DNA of 64,000 bases from Streptomyces sp. XY006 (GTDB lineage: Bacteria; Actinomycetota; Actinomycetes; Streptomycetales; Streptomycetaceae). The notes under the pieces are model-generated. The model saw only the letters and a list, made by a program, of their open reading frames with translations, did not search any database and had not been told where the DNA came from. The translations under genes and the position numbers were made by a program. The stretch covers positions 1-64,000 of the forward strand of contig NZ_NOKT01000037.1 in NCBI RefSeq assembly GCF_002237655.1. Reading direction: 5' to 3'. Position 1 is the stretch's first letter. Each line of letters begins with the position of its first letter. Below are positions 1 through 8,639 of the stretch, piece after piece.

Positions 1-129
1 GACCGCAGCCACCAGCCCCTGTCACCGCCCGAGCCGAAAACTGAAACGAACCACGACTCACGTGGCGAGACGTGAACTCAAGACCAGATCACTAGCAGCG
101 GCCCCGCGTTCCGGAAGCGGCGCCGAGCT
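1..129. other. Left-edge region without a gene
   Basis: No supportable coding frame or RNA gene is visible before the pirin stop codon. The only structure is a short bulged inverted repeat around 104-120 centred on TTCCGGAA, which has no T-run and does not look like a terminator. Confidence 0.5.
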
Positions 130-780
130 CTAGGTCATCTCCCAGACGAGGAACTCGGCGGGCGTCACGGCTTCGGCCTCCAGGCCCTTGGCGCCGGTGA
201 TCCGGGCCGCGTCGCCGGTGCCCAGCTCCTCGCCGTCCAGGCGTACCTCGCCGCGCACCACGTGCACATAGGCGTACGCCGCGTCCGGCACCGCGGTCCG
301 CTCCCCCGCTCCCAGCCGCCGTACGTGCAGCATCGCGCCGGCCTCGGGGAGGGCGTAGGGCGTGGAGTCGGCGATGCCGCGGACGACCTCGTAGCGCGGT
401 TCGCCGCCGGGCCGCAGCGGGGCGAGCCACATCTGCAGGAAGGTCAGGGGCTCCGGCCCGTCGTTGCGCTCCACGTGCCGCACGCCGCCCGCCGAGCTGA
501 GCCGCTGCACGTCGCCGTGGCGGACGACCGACTCGTGCCCGGTGGAGTCGCGGTGCGTCAGCTCGCCCTCCACCACCCACGTCACGATCTCGGTGTGGCT
601 GTGGGGGTGCTCGTCGAACCCGGCACCCGGGGCCAGCCGCTCCTCGTTGCAGGCGAGCACCGCGCCGAAGCGGAGGTTGTCCGGGTCGTAGTGGGCCCCG
701 AAGGAGAAGGCGTGCCGGGTCTCGATTCCGGCCGCCGGGTCGCCGCCACGGTAGCGCTCGTCAGCGCGCCGAATGTCCAT
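130..780 (-). CDS. Pirin family protein (bicupin metalloprotein)
   Basis: The 216-residue product is a pirin/YhhW-type double cupin, usually an Fe-binding cytosolic protein with either quercetinase-like or regulatory roles; the substrate here cannot be told. The pirin metal set is present as H58, H60, H102 and E104, in HPHSHTEIVTW and the later GDVQRLSSAGGVRH stretch, which is the family signature. I take ATG at 780 as the start because residues before it (to 792) carry no conserved sequence; 792 is the alternative. It is divergent from fasR with only about 60 bp between them, so the two promoters share that gap. Family assignment is firm, function is not. Confidence 0.9.
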   Translation of the reverse strand: MDIRRADERYRGGDPAAGIETRHAFSFGAHYDPDNLRFGAVLACNEERLAPGAGFDEHPHSHTEIVTWVVEGELTHRDSTGHESVVRHGDVQRLSSAGGVRHVERNDGPEPLTFLQMWLAPLRPGGEPRYEVVRGIADSTPYALPEAGAMLHVRRLGAGERTAVPDAAYAYVHVVRGEVRLDGEELGTGDAARITGAKGLEAEAVTPAEFLVWEMT

Positions 781-842
781 CACGGGGACCACCGTAGACC
801 CGGCGGCGCACCCTCCCGTCCGGATAAGGCAGTCTTGTCCCC

Positions 843-2048
843 GTGCCCGAACCCGAAACCAGCAAGAACGCAGCCGCAGCCCCCGACGTCCACGCCCACG
901 CGGCGACGCTGAAGCGCCTGGAGAAGTCGTCCGGATCGCTCGCCGCGCAGGCCATCGCGCGGATGGACGAGACGCTGCCCTGGTACCGGGCCATGCCCCC
1001 GGAGAACCGTTCCTGGATCGGTCTGGTCGCGCAGGCGGGCATCGCCGCGTTCACCGAGTGGTTCCGGCATCCGGACGCCCCGCAGGCCATCTCCACCGAC
1101 GTGTTCGGCACCGCGCCGCGCGAGCTGACCCGGGCCATCACCCTGCGGCAGACCGTGGAGATGGTCCGCACCACCATCGAGGTGATGGAGTCCGCGATCG
1201 ACGAGGTCGCGGCCCCCGGCGACGAGAGCGTCCTGCGCGAGGCGCTGCTGGTGTACGCCCGCGAGATCGCCTTCGCCACCGCCCAGGTGTACGCCCAGGC
1301 CGCGGAGGCACGCGGTGCCTGGGACGCCCGGCTGGAGTCCCTGGTCGTGAACGCCGTGCTCAGCGGCGAGGCCGACGAGGGCGCGGTGTCGCGGGCCGCC
1401 GCCCTCGGCTGGAACTCGCCCGAGCACGTGTGCGTGGTGCTCGGCACGGCACCCGACGGGGACAGCGAACTGACCGTCGAGGCCATACGGCGCGCGTCCC
1501 GGCACGCCAAGCTCCAGGTGCTGACCGGGGTGCTGGGCGACCGGCTGGTCGTCATCGCGGGCGGCAGCGACAACCCGCTGGCCGTGGCCAAGTCGCTCAT
1601 CGGCCCGTTCGCCGCCGGTCCGGTCGTGGCCGGCCCGGTGGTGCCCGATCTGCAGGCCGCGACCCGGTCCGCGCAGGCCGCCGCCGCGGGCCTCAAGGCG
1701 TGTTCGGCCTGGCAGGACGCCCCGCGCCCGGTCCTCGCCGACGACCTGCTCCCGGAGCGTGCCATCGCCGGTGACCCCTCGGCCCGTGAGCAGCTGGTGG
1801 AGGAGATCTACAGACCGCTGGAGGAGGCCGGGGCGGCGCTGCTGGAAACCCTCAGCGTCTATCTCGAACAGGCGAGCAGCCTCGAAGGCGCGGCCCGGAT
1901 GCTGTTCGTGCATCCCAACACCGTCCGCTACCGGCTTCGACGTGTGACTGACGTCACCGGCTGGTCACCCTCCGATGTACGCTCTGCCTTCACGCTGCGG
2001 ATCGCGCTGATCCTGGGGCGTCTGGTCGATGGAGATCTCCAGCCCTAA
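843..2048 (+). CDS. fasR: FasR, PucR-type transcriptional activator of the fab operon
   Basis: The 401-residue protein has a long N-terminal sensor region and a C-terminal PucR-type helix-turn-helix (HTH_30), about residues 345-395, in which MLFVHPNTVRYRLRRV is the recognition helix region. A protein of this family encoded directly upstream of fabD in Streptomyces coelicolor is FasR, shown to activate the fatty-acid synthase operon; the same position and length here support the name. The start is GTG at 843. No Shine-Dalgarno sequence precedes it, so a leaderless or short-leader transcript is possible. It ends 84 bp before fabD, and a perfect inverted repeat begins at the base after its stop. 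Binding to the fab promoter is inferred from the homologue. Confidence 0.92.
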   Translation: MPEPETSKNAAAAPDVHAHAATLKRLEKSSGSLAAQAIARMDETLPWYRAMPPENRSWIGLVAQAGIAAFTEWFRHPDAPQAISTDVFGTAPRELTRAITLRQTVEMVRTTIEVMESAIDEVAAPGDESVLREALLVYAREIAFATAQVYAQAAEARGAWDARLESLVVNAVLSGEADEGAVSRAAALGWNSPEHVCVVLGTAPDGDSELTVEAIRRASRHAKLQVLTGVLGDRLVVIAGGSDNPLAVAKSLIGPFAAGPVVAGPVVPDLQAATRSAQAAAAGLKACSAWQDAPRPVLADDLLPERAIAGDPSAREQLVEEIYRPLEEAGAALLETLSVYLEQASSLEGAARMLFVHPNTVRYRLRRVTDVTGWSPSDVRSAFTLRIALILGRLVDGDLQP

Positions 2049-2073
2049 GGTTTTGTCGAAGCTCGACAAAACC
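2049..2073 (+). promoter_or_regulatory. Perfect 11-3-11 inverted repeat between fasR and fabD
   Basis: GGTTTTGTCGA (2049-2059) and its exact complement TCGACAAAACC (2063-2073) flank AGC, starting immediately after the fasR stop codon and followed by CCCCTCGTGTTCTT. It could be a fasR terminator with a weak U-tract or a regulatory hairpin in the fab leader. The sequence alone does not decide which. Confidence 0.6.
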
Positions 2074-2131
2074 CCCTCGTGTTCTTCGTCCCTGTCCCCA
2101 CGGGCGGCCGTGCCCGTACCCAAGAGAGAGT

Positions 2132-3073
2132 GTGAGAGTGCTCGTACTCGTCGCTCCCGGCCAGGGCGCCCAGACGCCCGGCTTCCTGACTGAATGGCTC
2201 GACCTCCCCGGTGTCCGCGGTGCCCTGGAGGCATGGTCCGACGCCGCGGGGATCGACCTGATCCGTTACGGCACCGAGGCCGACGCGGAGGAGATCCGCG
2301 ACACCGCGGTGGCGCAGCCGCTGCTCGTCGCGGCCGGCATGGTGTCCGCGTCCCTGCTGTTCGAGGACCCGGCCGACCTCCCGCGCAAGGTCGGCGCCCT
2401 CGCCGGTCACAGCGTCGGCGAGTTCACCGCCGCCTCGCTCGCCGGGGTGCTCCCGCACGAGGAGGCGCTGCGCCTGGTCCGCACCCGCGGTCTCGCCATG
2501 GCCCAGGCCGCCGCCGTCACCGAGACGGGCATGGCCGCGCTGCTGGGCGGCGACCCCGCCGTGACGGTCCCGCACCTGGAGAAGCTGGGCCTGACCCCGG
2601 CGAACATCAACGGCGCGGGCCAGATCGTCGCGGCCGGCACCAAGGAGCAGCTCGCCGCGCTGGAGGCGGACAAGCCCGAGGGCGTGCGCAAGGTCGTCGC
2701 GCTGAAGGTCGCGGGCGCGTTCCACACGCACCACATGGCCCCCGCGGTCGAGACGCTGGCGAAGGCCGCCGCCGACGCCCGGGGCACCGGCGACCCGAAG
2801 GTCACCTACGTCTCCAACAAGGACGGGCAGGCCGTCGCCGCCGGCGCCGAGGTGCTGGAGCGGCTGGTCGGCCAGGTCGCCAACCCGGTCCGCTGGGACC
2901 TGTGCATGGAGACCTTCAAGGAACTCGGGGTCACGGCCCTGATCGAGGTCTGCCCGGGCGGCACCCTCACCGGTCTGGCCAAGCGTGCCCTGCCGGGCGT
3001 GAAGACGCTGGCCCTGAAGTCCCCCGCCGACCTCGACGCCGCTCGCGAGCTCATCGCCGAGCAGAGTGCCTGA
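2132..3073 (+). CDS. fabD: Malonyl-CoA:ACP transacylase FabD
   Basis: FabD moves malonyl from CoA to acyl carrier protein to supply extender units for type II fatty-acid synthesis. The 313-residue sequence carries the acyltransferase set: oxyanion glutamine in GQGAQ (Q11), nucleophile in AGHSVGEF (S94) and catalytic histidine in AFHTHHM (H198). Length matches the family. Two GTG codons, 2132 and 2138, could start it; an AAGAGAGAG purine tract lies just upstream, and the later one gives the MLVLVAPGQGAQ start common in Streptomyces. It heads the fabD-fabH-acpP-fabF operon and its stop lies 16 bases before the fabH ATG. In streptomycetes the same enzyme can also load malonyl onto polyketide carrier proteins (known of the family). 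Confidence 0.97.
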   Translation: MRVLVLVAPGQGAQTPGFLTEWLDLPGVRGALEAWSDAAGIDLIRYGTEADAEEIRDTAVAQPLLVAAGMVSASLLFEDPADLPRKVGALAGHSVGEFTAASLAGVLPHEEALRLVRTRGLAMAQAAAVTETGMAALLGGDPAVTVPHLEKLGLTPANINGAGQIVAAGTKEQLAALEADKPEGVRKVVALKVAGAFHTHHMAPAVETLAKAAADARGTGDPKVTYVSNKDGQAVAAGAEVLERLVGQVANPVRWDLCMETFKELGVTALIEVCPGGTLTGLAKRALPGVKTLALKSPADLDAARELIAEQSA

Positions 3074-3089
3074 CAAGGAGCCCGAGAGC

Positions 3090-4091
3090 ATGGCGAAGAT
3101 CAAGCCCAGCAAGGGCGCCCCGTACGCACGGATCCTCGGCGTCGGCGGCTACCGCCCGACCCGGGTCGTGCCGAACGAGGTGATCCTGGAGACGATCGAG
3201 TCGTCCGACGAGTGGATCCGCTCGCGCTCCGGCATCGAGACGCGGCACTGGGCCTCCGACGAGGAGACCGTCGCCCAGATGTCGATCGAGGCGTCCGGCA
3301 AGGCCATCGCGGACGCGGGCATCTCCGTGGAGCAGATCGGCGGCGTGATCGTCTCGACGGTCTCGCACTTCAAGCAGACGCCGGCCGTCGCCACCGAGAT
3401 CGCCGACAAGCTGGGCACGGACAAGGCCGCCGCCTTCGACATCTCCGCGGGCTGCGCGGGCTTCGGCTACGGCCTGACCCTCGCCAAGGGCATGATCGTC
3501 GAGGGCTCGGCGGAGTACGTCCTGGTGATCGGCGTCGAGCGGCTGAGCGACCTGACCGACCTGGAGGACCGGGCGACGGCCTTCCTGTTCGGCGACGGTG
3601 CCGGCGCGGTCGTGGTCGGCCCGTCCCAGGAGCCCGCGATCGGCCCGACCGTGTGGGGCTCCGAGGGCGACAAGTCCGACACCATCAAGCAGACCGTGCC
3701 GTGGACGGACTACCGCGACGGGACGGTCGAGAAGTTCCCCGCGATCACCCAGGAAGGCCAGGCGGTGTTCCGCTGGGCCGTGTTCGAGATGGCGAAGGTC
3801 GCCCAGCAGGCGCTGGACGCGGCCGGGATCACCGCGGACGACCTGGACGTCTTCATCCCGCACCAGGCCAACGTGCGGATCATCGACTCGATGGTGAAGA
3901 CCCTGAAACTGCCGGAGCACGTCACGGTCGCGCGTGACATCCGCACCACCGGCAACACCTCGGCCGCCTCGATCCCGCTCGCGATGGAGCGGCTCCTGGC
4001 GACCGGCGAGGCGAAGAGCGGCGACACCGCGCTCGTCATCGGCTTCGGGGCGGGTCTCGTCTACGCCGCGACTGTCGTTACCCTCCCCTAG
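3090..4091 (+). CDS. fabH: 3-oxoacyl-ACP synthase III FabH
   Basis: FabH starts each fatty-acid chain by condensing an acyl-CoA primer with malonyl-ACP; in streptomycetes it accepts branched primers and so sets the iso/anteiso pattern. The Cys-His-Asn triad is intact at C122 (ISAGCAGFGYG), H258 (IPHQAN) and N289 (TTGNTSAAS) in a 333-residue protein. I chose ATG at 3090, because AAGGAG at 3075-3080 is ideally spaced for it. An in-frame GTG at 3066 would overlap fabD by eight bases without a better ribosome site. Second gene of the fab operon. Confidence 0.97.
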   Translation: MAKIKPSKGAPYARILGVGGYRPTRVVPNEVILETIESSDEWIRSRSGIETRHWASDEETVAQMSIEASGKAIADAGISVEQIGGVIVSTVSHFKQTPAVATEIADKLGTDKAAAFDISAGCAGFGYGLTLAKGMIVEGSAEYVLVIGVERLSDLTDLEDRATAFLFGDGAGAVVVGPSQEPAIGPTVWGSEGDKSDTIKQTVPWTDYRDGTVEKFPAITQEGQAVFRWAVFEMAKVAQQALDAAGITADDLDVFIPHQANVRIIDSMVKTLKLPEHVTVARDIRTTGNTSAASIPLAMERLLATGEAKSGDTALVIGFGAGLVYAATVVTLP

Positions 4092-4172
4092 GCACTCCGT
4101 GCCGGATCATGCGGTCCGGGACGGGAAGAACCACCTGCCACACCCTCTGGATATCTACGAAGGAGCGCCAAC

Positions 4173-4421
4173 ATGGCCGCCACTCAGGAAGAGATCGTCG
4201 CCGGTCTCGCCGAGATCGTGAACGAGATCGCCGGCATCCCGGTTGAGGACGTCCAGCTGGACAAGTCCTTCACCGACGACCTGGACGTCGACTCGCTGTC
4301 CATGGTCGAGGTCGTCGTCGCCGCCGAAGAGCGCTTCGACGTCAAGATCCCGGACGAGGACGTCAAGAACCTCAAGACCGTCGGCGACGCGACCGACTAC
4401 ATCCTCAAGCACCAGGGCTGA
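4173..4421 (+). CDS. acpP: Acyl carrier protein of fatty-acid synthesis
   Basis: This 82-residue acidic protein is the carrier on which fatty-acid intermediates ride, attached through a 4'-phosphopantetheine arm. The attachment serine is S41 in DLDVDSLSMVEV. A strong GAAGGAG ribosome site precedes ATG 4173, which fits a gene that must be expressed more than its operon neighbours. It lies 81 bases after fabH and 86 before fabF. Confidence 0.97.
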   Translation: MAATQEEIVAGLAEIVNEIAGIPVEDVQLDKSFTDDLDVDSLSMVEVVVAAEERFDVKIPDEDVKNLKTVGDATDYILKHQG

Positions 4422-4507
4422 TCGACCGATCAGGCCCTTGGGCTGACTGCCCCGCCACCCGGCGGTGGCGCCGCTTAATCCTCGGATCCGTTGGAGAAAG
4501 AATTCCC

Positions 4508-5779
4508 GTGAGCTCGACCAATCGCACCGTGGTCGTCACCGGTATCGGCGCAACCACACCGCTGGGTGGCGACGCAGCCTCTACCTGGGAGGGCCTGGTC
4601 GCCGGACGTTCCGGCGTCAAGCCCCTGGAGCAGGACTGGGCGGCCGACCAGGCCGTCAAGATCGCGGCCCCCGTCGCCGTGGAGCCGACCGAGGTCATCC
4701 CCCGGCCGCAGGCCCGCCGACTGGACCGCTCGGCGCAGTTCGCGCTGGTCGCGGCCAAGGAGGCCTGGGCCGACGCCGGTTTCGAGGCGAAGGCCGGCGA
4801 GGACCCGAACGTCGACCCCGACCGGCTGGGCGCGGTCATCGCCTCCGGCATCGGCGGCGTGACGACGCTGCTCGACCAGTACGACGTGCTGAAGGAGAAG
4901 GGCGTCCGCCGCGTCTCCCCGCACACCGTTCCCATGCTGATGCCCAACAGCCCGTCGGCCAACGTCGGTCTGGCCGTGGGCGCCCGGGCGGGCGTGCACA
5001 CCCCGGTCTCCGCCTGCGCGTCGGGCGCCGAGGCCATCGGCTACGCCATCGAGATGATCCGCACCGGCCGCGCCGACGTCGTCGTCGCGGGGGGCACGGA
5101 GGCGGCGATCCACCCGCTGCCCATCGCCGCGTTCGGCAACATGATGGCGATGTCCAAGAACAACGACGACCCGCAGGGCGCGTCGCGTCCCTACGACACC
5201 GCCCGCGACGGCTTCGTCCTCGGTGAGGGCGCCGGTGTCGTCGTCCTGGAGTCCGCCGAGCACGCCGCCAAGCGCGGGGCCCGGGTGTACGCCGAGGCGG
5301 TCGGGCAGGGCATCTCGGCCGACGCGCACGACATCGTGCAGCCGGAGCCGGAGGGGCGGGGCATCTCGCACGCCCTGCAGAACCTGCTGGAGCGCACCGA
5401 CCTGGACCCGGCGGAGATCGTGCACGTCAACGCGCACGCGACGTCGACGCCGGCCGGTGACATCGCCGAGCTGAAGGCGCTGCGGAAGGTGTTCGGTGAC
5501 GACACCGACCACATCGCGGTGTCGGCGACGAAGTCGATGACCGGGCATCTGCTCGGTGGCGCGGGCGGTGTCGAGACGGTGGCGACGGTGCTCGCGCTGT
5601 ACCACCGGGTGGCTCCGCCGACGATCAACGTGGAGAACCTGGACCCCGAGGCCGAGGCGAATGCCGACGTCGTTCGGGGGGAGGCCCGGAAGCTGCCCGT
5701 CGACGGCCGCATCGCCGCGCTGAACGACTCGTTCGGGTTCGGTGGGCACAACGTGGTGCTGGCGTTCCGGACGGTTTGA
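4508..5779 (+). CDS. fabF: 3-oxoacyl-ACP synthase II FabF
   Basis: FabF elongates acyl-ACP by decarboxylative condensation with malonyl-ACP. The 423-residue thiolase-fold protein has the ketosynthase triad C170 (VSACASGAEA), H310 (VNAHATSTPAGD) and H347 (SMTGHLLGGAGG). The start is GTG 4508 behind GGAGAAAG. It is the last fab gene and is followed by a strong hairpin terminator, so the operon ends here. Confidence 0.97.
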   Translation: MSSTNRTVVVTGIGATTPLGGDAASTWEGLVAGRSGVKPLEQDWAADQAVKIAAPVAVEPTEVIPRPQARRLDRSAQFALVAAKEAWADAGFEAKAGEDPNVDPDRLGAVIASGIGGVTTLLDQYDVLKEKGVRRVSPHTVPMLMPNSPSANVGLAVGARAGVHTPVSACASGAEAIGYAIEMIRTGRADVVVAGGTEAAIHPLPIAAFGNMMAMSKNNDDPQGASRPYDTARDGFVLGEGAGVVVLESAEHAAKRGARVYAEAVGQGISADAHDIVQPEPEGRGISHALQNLLERTDLDPAEIVHVNAHATSTPAGDIAELKALRKVFGDDTDHIAVSATKSMTGHLLGGAGGVETVATVLALYHRVAPPTINVENLDPEAEANADVVRGEARKLPVDGRIAALNDSFGFGGHNVVLAFRTV

Positions 5780-5789
5780 TTCGCCTTTA

Positions 5790-5832
5790 CGGCGAGTGGC
5801 CCGGACTCTATGTGAGTTCGGGCCACTCGCCG
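5790..5832 (+). terminator. Rho-independent terminator of the fab operon
   Basis: A perfect 14-bp stem, CGGCGAGTGGCCCG (5790-5803) with its complement at 5819-5832, can extend by ACTC/GAGT pairing toward a short loop and is followed by TTTTG. It starts 11 bases after the fabF stop. Confidence 0.9.
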
Positions 5833-5878
5833 TTTTGCGTCGTGTTGTGTGCCGGGTGCGGGCCGGTGCGGGTTGTTC

Positions 5879-5907
5879 GCGCAGTTCCCCGCGCCCCTGA
5901 GGGGCGC
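5879..5907. repeat. Dispersed Streptomyces intergenic repeat, copy 1
   Basis: The 20-mer GCGCAGTTCCCCGCGCCCCT (5879-5898) recurs exactly at 51551-51570 in this window. The end of the element forms a hairpin, GCGCCCC-TGA-GGGGCGC (5891-5907). Elements of this type are common between genes in Streptomyces genomes. Confidence 0.7.
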
Positions 5908-5922
5908 GTTCCCTCAAGGCGT

Positions 5923-6417
5923 TCACACCACCTGGTGCAACCAGCGGACCGGGGCGCCTTCGCCTGCGTAGCGGAAGGGTTCCAGTTCGTCGTCCCAGGG
6001 CTTGCCGAGGAGTTTGCCGAGTTCGGCTTCCAGGTCGGTCTCGCCGCGCTGGGAGCGCTGGAGGGCCGCTCTGAGACGGTCCTCGGGGATGAGGATGTCG
6101 CCGTGCATGCCGGTGACGGCGTGGTAGATGCCCAGGTCGGGGGTGCAGCTGTAGCGCTCTCCCTCGGCGGTGGGGCAGGGTTCCGCGGTGACCTCGAAGC
6201 GCAGCAGGTGCCAGCCGCGCAGCGCGGAGGCCAGCTTGGACGCCGTGCCCACCTGGCCCTGCCAGGAGAACTCCGAGCGCCAGGTGCCGGGCGCGGCGGG
6301 CTGCCGGATCCAGTCCAGGCTGACGCGAGTGCCGAGCACCCCGGCGATGGCCCACTCGACGTGCGGGCACAGCGCGCGCGGCGCGGAGTGCACGTACAGA
6401 ACTCCACGTGTCGTCAC
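5923..6417 (-). CDS. DUF3145 family protein
   Basis: The 164-residue product matches the actinobacterial DUF3145 family, whose function is not known. It has no signal peptide or membrane segment. It begins MTTRGVLYVHSAPRALCPHVEW, starts at GTG 6417 and runs toward the fab operon. The conserved position next to fabF in streptomycetes suggests co-conservation but not co-transcription, since the strands converge. Confidence 0.85.
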   Translation of the reverse strand: MTTRGVLYVHSAPRALCPHVEWAIAGVLGTRVSLDWIRQPAAPGTWRSEFSWQGQVGTASKLASALRGWHLLRFEVTAEPCPTAEGERYSCTPDLGIYHAVTGMHGDILIPEDRLRAALQRSQRGETDLEAELGKLLGKPWDDELEPFRYAGEGAPVRWLHQVV

Positions 6418-6675
6418 CGGAACCTCCGGGCAGAGCGGACCATCTTGGAACAGGCGGAACGGCGGTGACCGGGCGGGTCACGTTGATGGCGAGGCTACCG
6501 TGCGGGGGCGCGAGGAGTGTGACGTACGGTCGGTCCAGGTGCCGGGAAACCACCGCCATTCACCCAGGGGGACGCTTGTACGGGTGTGAGCCGTTGCACC
6601 TGACCGGCCGGGAACCCTCGTGCGTTGTCATGGGTTGGGGAGACAGGGACGGCACGGCGAGGGGACGGAGCGGAG

Positions 6676-7569
6676 ATGCGGACGCGGAGCCATCGCGCAC
6701 GGAGTGTGCTCGCCGTGGTCGCCGCGGCCGTGCTGGGCGTGGCCGGGTGTGACGCCGTGGGCGGCGACTCCGCCGCCCCGTCCGGGCGGGCGACACCCTC
6801 CCCGAAGCCCACGCCCCTGTGGGACCGCAGCCCGAGTTCGGTCGCGGCCGTCGGTGACTCCATCACGCGGGCGTTCGACGCGTGTGACGTGCTGTCGGAC
6901 TGTCCGGAGGCGTCCTGGGCGACGGGTACCAGCCCCGAGGTGGACTCGCTGGCGGTGCGGCTGCTGGGGCGGACCGAGGCGCCCCGGCGGAGCTGGAACT
7001 ACGCCGTGACGGGCGCGCGGATGGCCGATCTGCCCGGGCAGATGGCCCGGGCCGTGCGGCGGAAACCGCAGCTGGTGACGGTGATGGTGGGGGCGAACGA
7101 CGCCTGCCGGGCCACGCCCTCGGCGATGACCCCGGTCTCGGCCTTCCGCGCGGACTTCGAGGACGCGCTGCGCTCCCTGCGCAAGGCCCTGCCCAAGGCC
7201 CAGGTGTTCGTGGCGAGCGTGCCCGATCTGAAGCGGCTGTGGTCCGAGGGCCGTTCCAGTGCCATGGCCAAGCAGGTCTGGCAACTGGGCATCTGCCCGT
7301 CGATGCTGGGCGACGCGGACGCCCTGGACGCGTCGGCGAGCCTGCGGCGCGACACGGTGAGCAAGCGCGTGGCGGACTACAACAAGGTCCTCCAGGAGGT
7401 CTGCGCCGAGGACGAGCGGTGCCGCCACGACGGCGGTGCGGTCCACGACTACCGCTTCGGCACGGCCCAGTTGAGCCGCTGGGACTACTTCCACCCGAGC
7501 GTGAACGGACAGGCCCGGTTGGCGGAGATCGCGTACCGCACCGTCACGGCGGCGAAGCCCCTGACCTAG
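6676..7569 (+). CDS. SGNH/GDSL-type hydrolase lipoprotein
   Basis: The 297-residue product is an exported lipoprotein with an SGNH esterase/lipase domain. A short basic start and hydrophobic stretch lead to a lipobox LGVAGC (C25). The catalytic serine is in AAVGDSITRAF (S62), the oxyanion block is VGANDAC and the Asp/His pair is in DYFHPS near the C terminus. An in-frame ATG at 6625 would place a charged extension ahead of the signal, so I use ATG 6676, which follows GGACGGAG. The gene ends ten bases before galM, so the two are probably co-transcribed. Substrate unknown. Confidence 0.87.
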   Translation: MRTRSHRARSVLAVVAAAVLGVAGCDAVGGDSAAPSGRATPSPKPTPLWDRSPSSVAAVGDSITRAFDACDVLSDCPEASWATGTSPEVDSLAVRLLGRTEAPRRSWNYAVTGARMADLPGQMARAVRRKPQLVTVMVGANDACRATPSAMTPVSAFRADFEDALRSLRKALPKAQVFVASVPDLKRLWSEGRSSAMAKQVWQLGICPSMLGDADALDASASLRRDTVSKRVADYNKVLQEVCAEDERCRHDGGAVHDYRFGTAQLSRWDYFHPSVNGQARLAEIAYRTVTAAKPLT

Positions 7570-7579
7570 AGTTCCGCAC

Positions 7580-8551
7580 ATGAACGAACTCTTCGGCACA
7601 CTTCCCGACGGGACCCCGGTGCACCGCTGGACGCTGGAGCGGGCGGGCGTACGCGTGCGGGTGCTGTCGTACGGCGGGATCGTGCAGTCGGCCGAGGCGC
7701 CGGACCGGACCGGGCGGACCGCCGATGTGGTGCTGGGGTTCCCGGACCTCGACGGGTACCTGGCCCATCCGGAGCCGTATCTCGGGGCCCTGATCGGGCG
7801 GTACGCCAACCGGATCGCCGGCGGCCGTTTCCCGCTGGAAGGGCGGACGTACGCCCTGGAGACGAACAACGGGCCCAACTCGCTGCACGGCGGGGCGCGT
7901 GGCTTCGACCGGCGGGTGTGGGACGTCACCCCGGTCGAGCACGGGGTGCGGCTGTCGCGGGTCAGTCCGCACGGCGAGGAGGGGTTCCCCGGCCGGCTGG
8001 AGGTCTCGGCGACGTACACGCTCCTGGCGAGCGGGGCGCTGCGGATCGCGTACGAGGCGGTGACGGACGCGCCGACCGTGGTGAACCTGACGAACCACAG
8101 CTACTTCAACCTCGCCGGGTCCGGGGACGCGGGCGGTCAGGAACTGCGGCTGGCGGCTTCCCGCTACACGCCGGTCGACGCGGACCTGATCCCGGCCGGC
8201 GGCCCGGAGGACGTGGCGGGCACGCGCTTCGACTTCCGTGCGGCCCGCAAGGTGGGCAGCGGCTACGACCACAACTTCGTGCTGGACAAGGGCGTGACGG
8301 AGACGGCGGTGGAGGTCGGCGAGCTGCACGACCCGGCGTCGGGGCGGGTGCTGACGGTGGCGACCACCGAGCCCGGGCTCCAGCTCTACACCGGCGACCA
8401 CCTGGGCGAGCCGTTCGCCCCCGGTGACGGCATCGCGCTGGAGACCCAGCACTTCCCCGACTCGCCGAACCGGCCCGGCTTCCCGACGACCGTGCTGCGG
8501 CCGGGCGAGGTGTTCCGCTCGGAGACGGTGTACGGCTTCGGCGTGCGGTAG
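7580..8551 (+). CDS. galM: Aldose 1-epimerase (cytosolic)
   Basis: The enzyme interconverts alpha and beta anomers of aldoses such as galactose or glucose. The 323-residue GalM-fold protein shows GRYANRIAGG (N77, R78), LHGG (H103), the catalytic acid in TNHSYFNL (H173) and the base E288 in ALETQHFPDSPN. There is no signal peptide, in contrast to the second, Tat-exported epimerase at 28786-29934. It follows the SGNH lipoprotein by ten bases and ends at a hairpin shared with the convergent GH3 gene. Confidence 0.93.
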   Translation: MNELFGTLPDGTPVHRWTLERAGVRVRVLSYGGIVQSAEAPDRTGRTADVVLGFPDLDGYLAHPEPYLGALIGRYANRIAGGRFPLEGRTYALETNNGPNSLHGGARGFDRRVWDVTPVEHGVRLSRVSPHGEEGFPGRLEVSATYTLLASGALRIAYEAVTDAPTVVNLTNHSYFNLAGSGDAGGQELRLAASRYTPVDADLIPAGGPEDVAGTRFDFRAARKVGSGYDHNFVLDKGVTETAVEVGELHDPASGRVLTVATTEPGLQLYTGDHLGEPFAPGDGIALETQHFPDSPNRPGFPTTVLRPGEVFRSETVYGFGVR

Positions 8552-8580
8552 CCCCGGGCGGAGCCTTTCCCGCGCTCACG

Positions 8581-8614
8581 GCCCCGGTCCGGAGGTCAGG
8601 TCCCGGACCGGGGC
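8581..8614. terminator. Bidirectional terminator between galM and the GH3 gene
   Basis: GCCCCGGTCCGG (8581-8592) pairs perfectly with 8603-8614 over a 10-base loop. It lies between convergent genes, 29 bases after galM and 25 before the end of the GH3 gene. Confidence 0.8.
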
Positions 8615-8639
8615 TGCTGAGGGGGGACCTTGTCCCGGA

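Noticed and set aside
1..129. tRNA gene at the left edge
   Set aside because: No cloverleaf or TTCRA arm could be formed; only a short bulged inverted repeat is present.
2132..5779. Type II polyketide synthase genes
   Set aside because: The gene order fabD-fabH-acpP-fabF with FasR and the enzyme motifs are those of primary fatty-acid synthesis; no ketoreductase, cyclase or chain-length factor is present.
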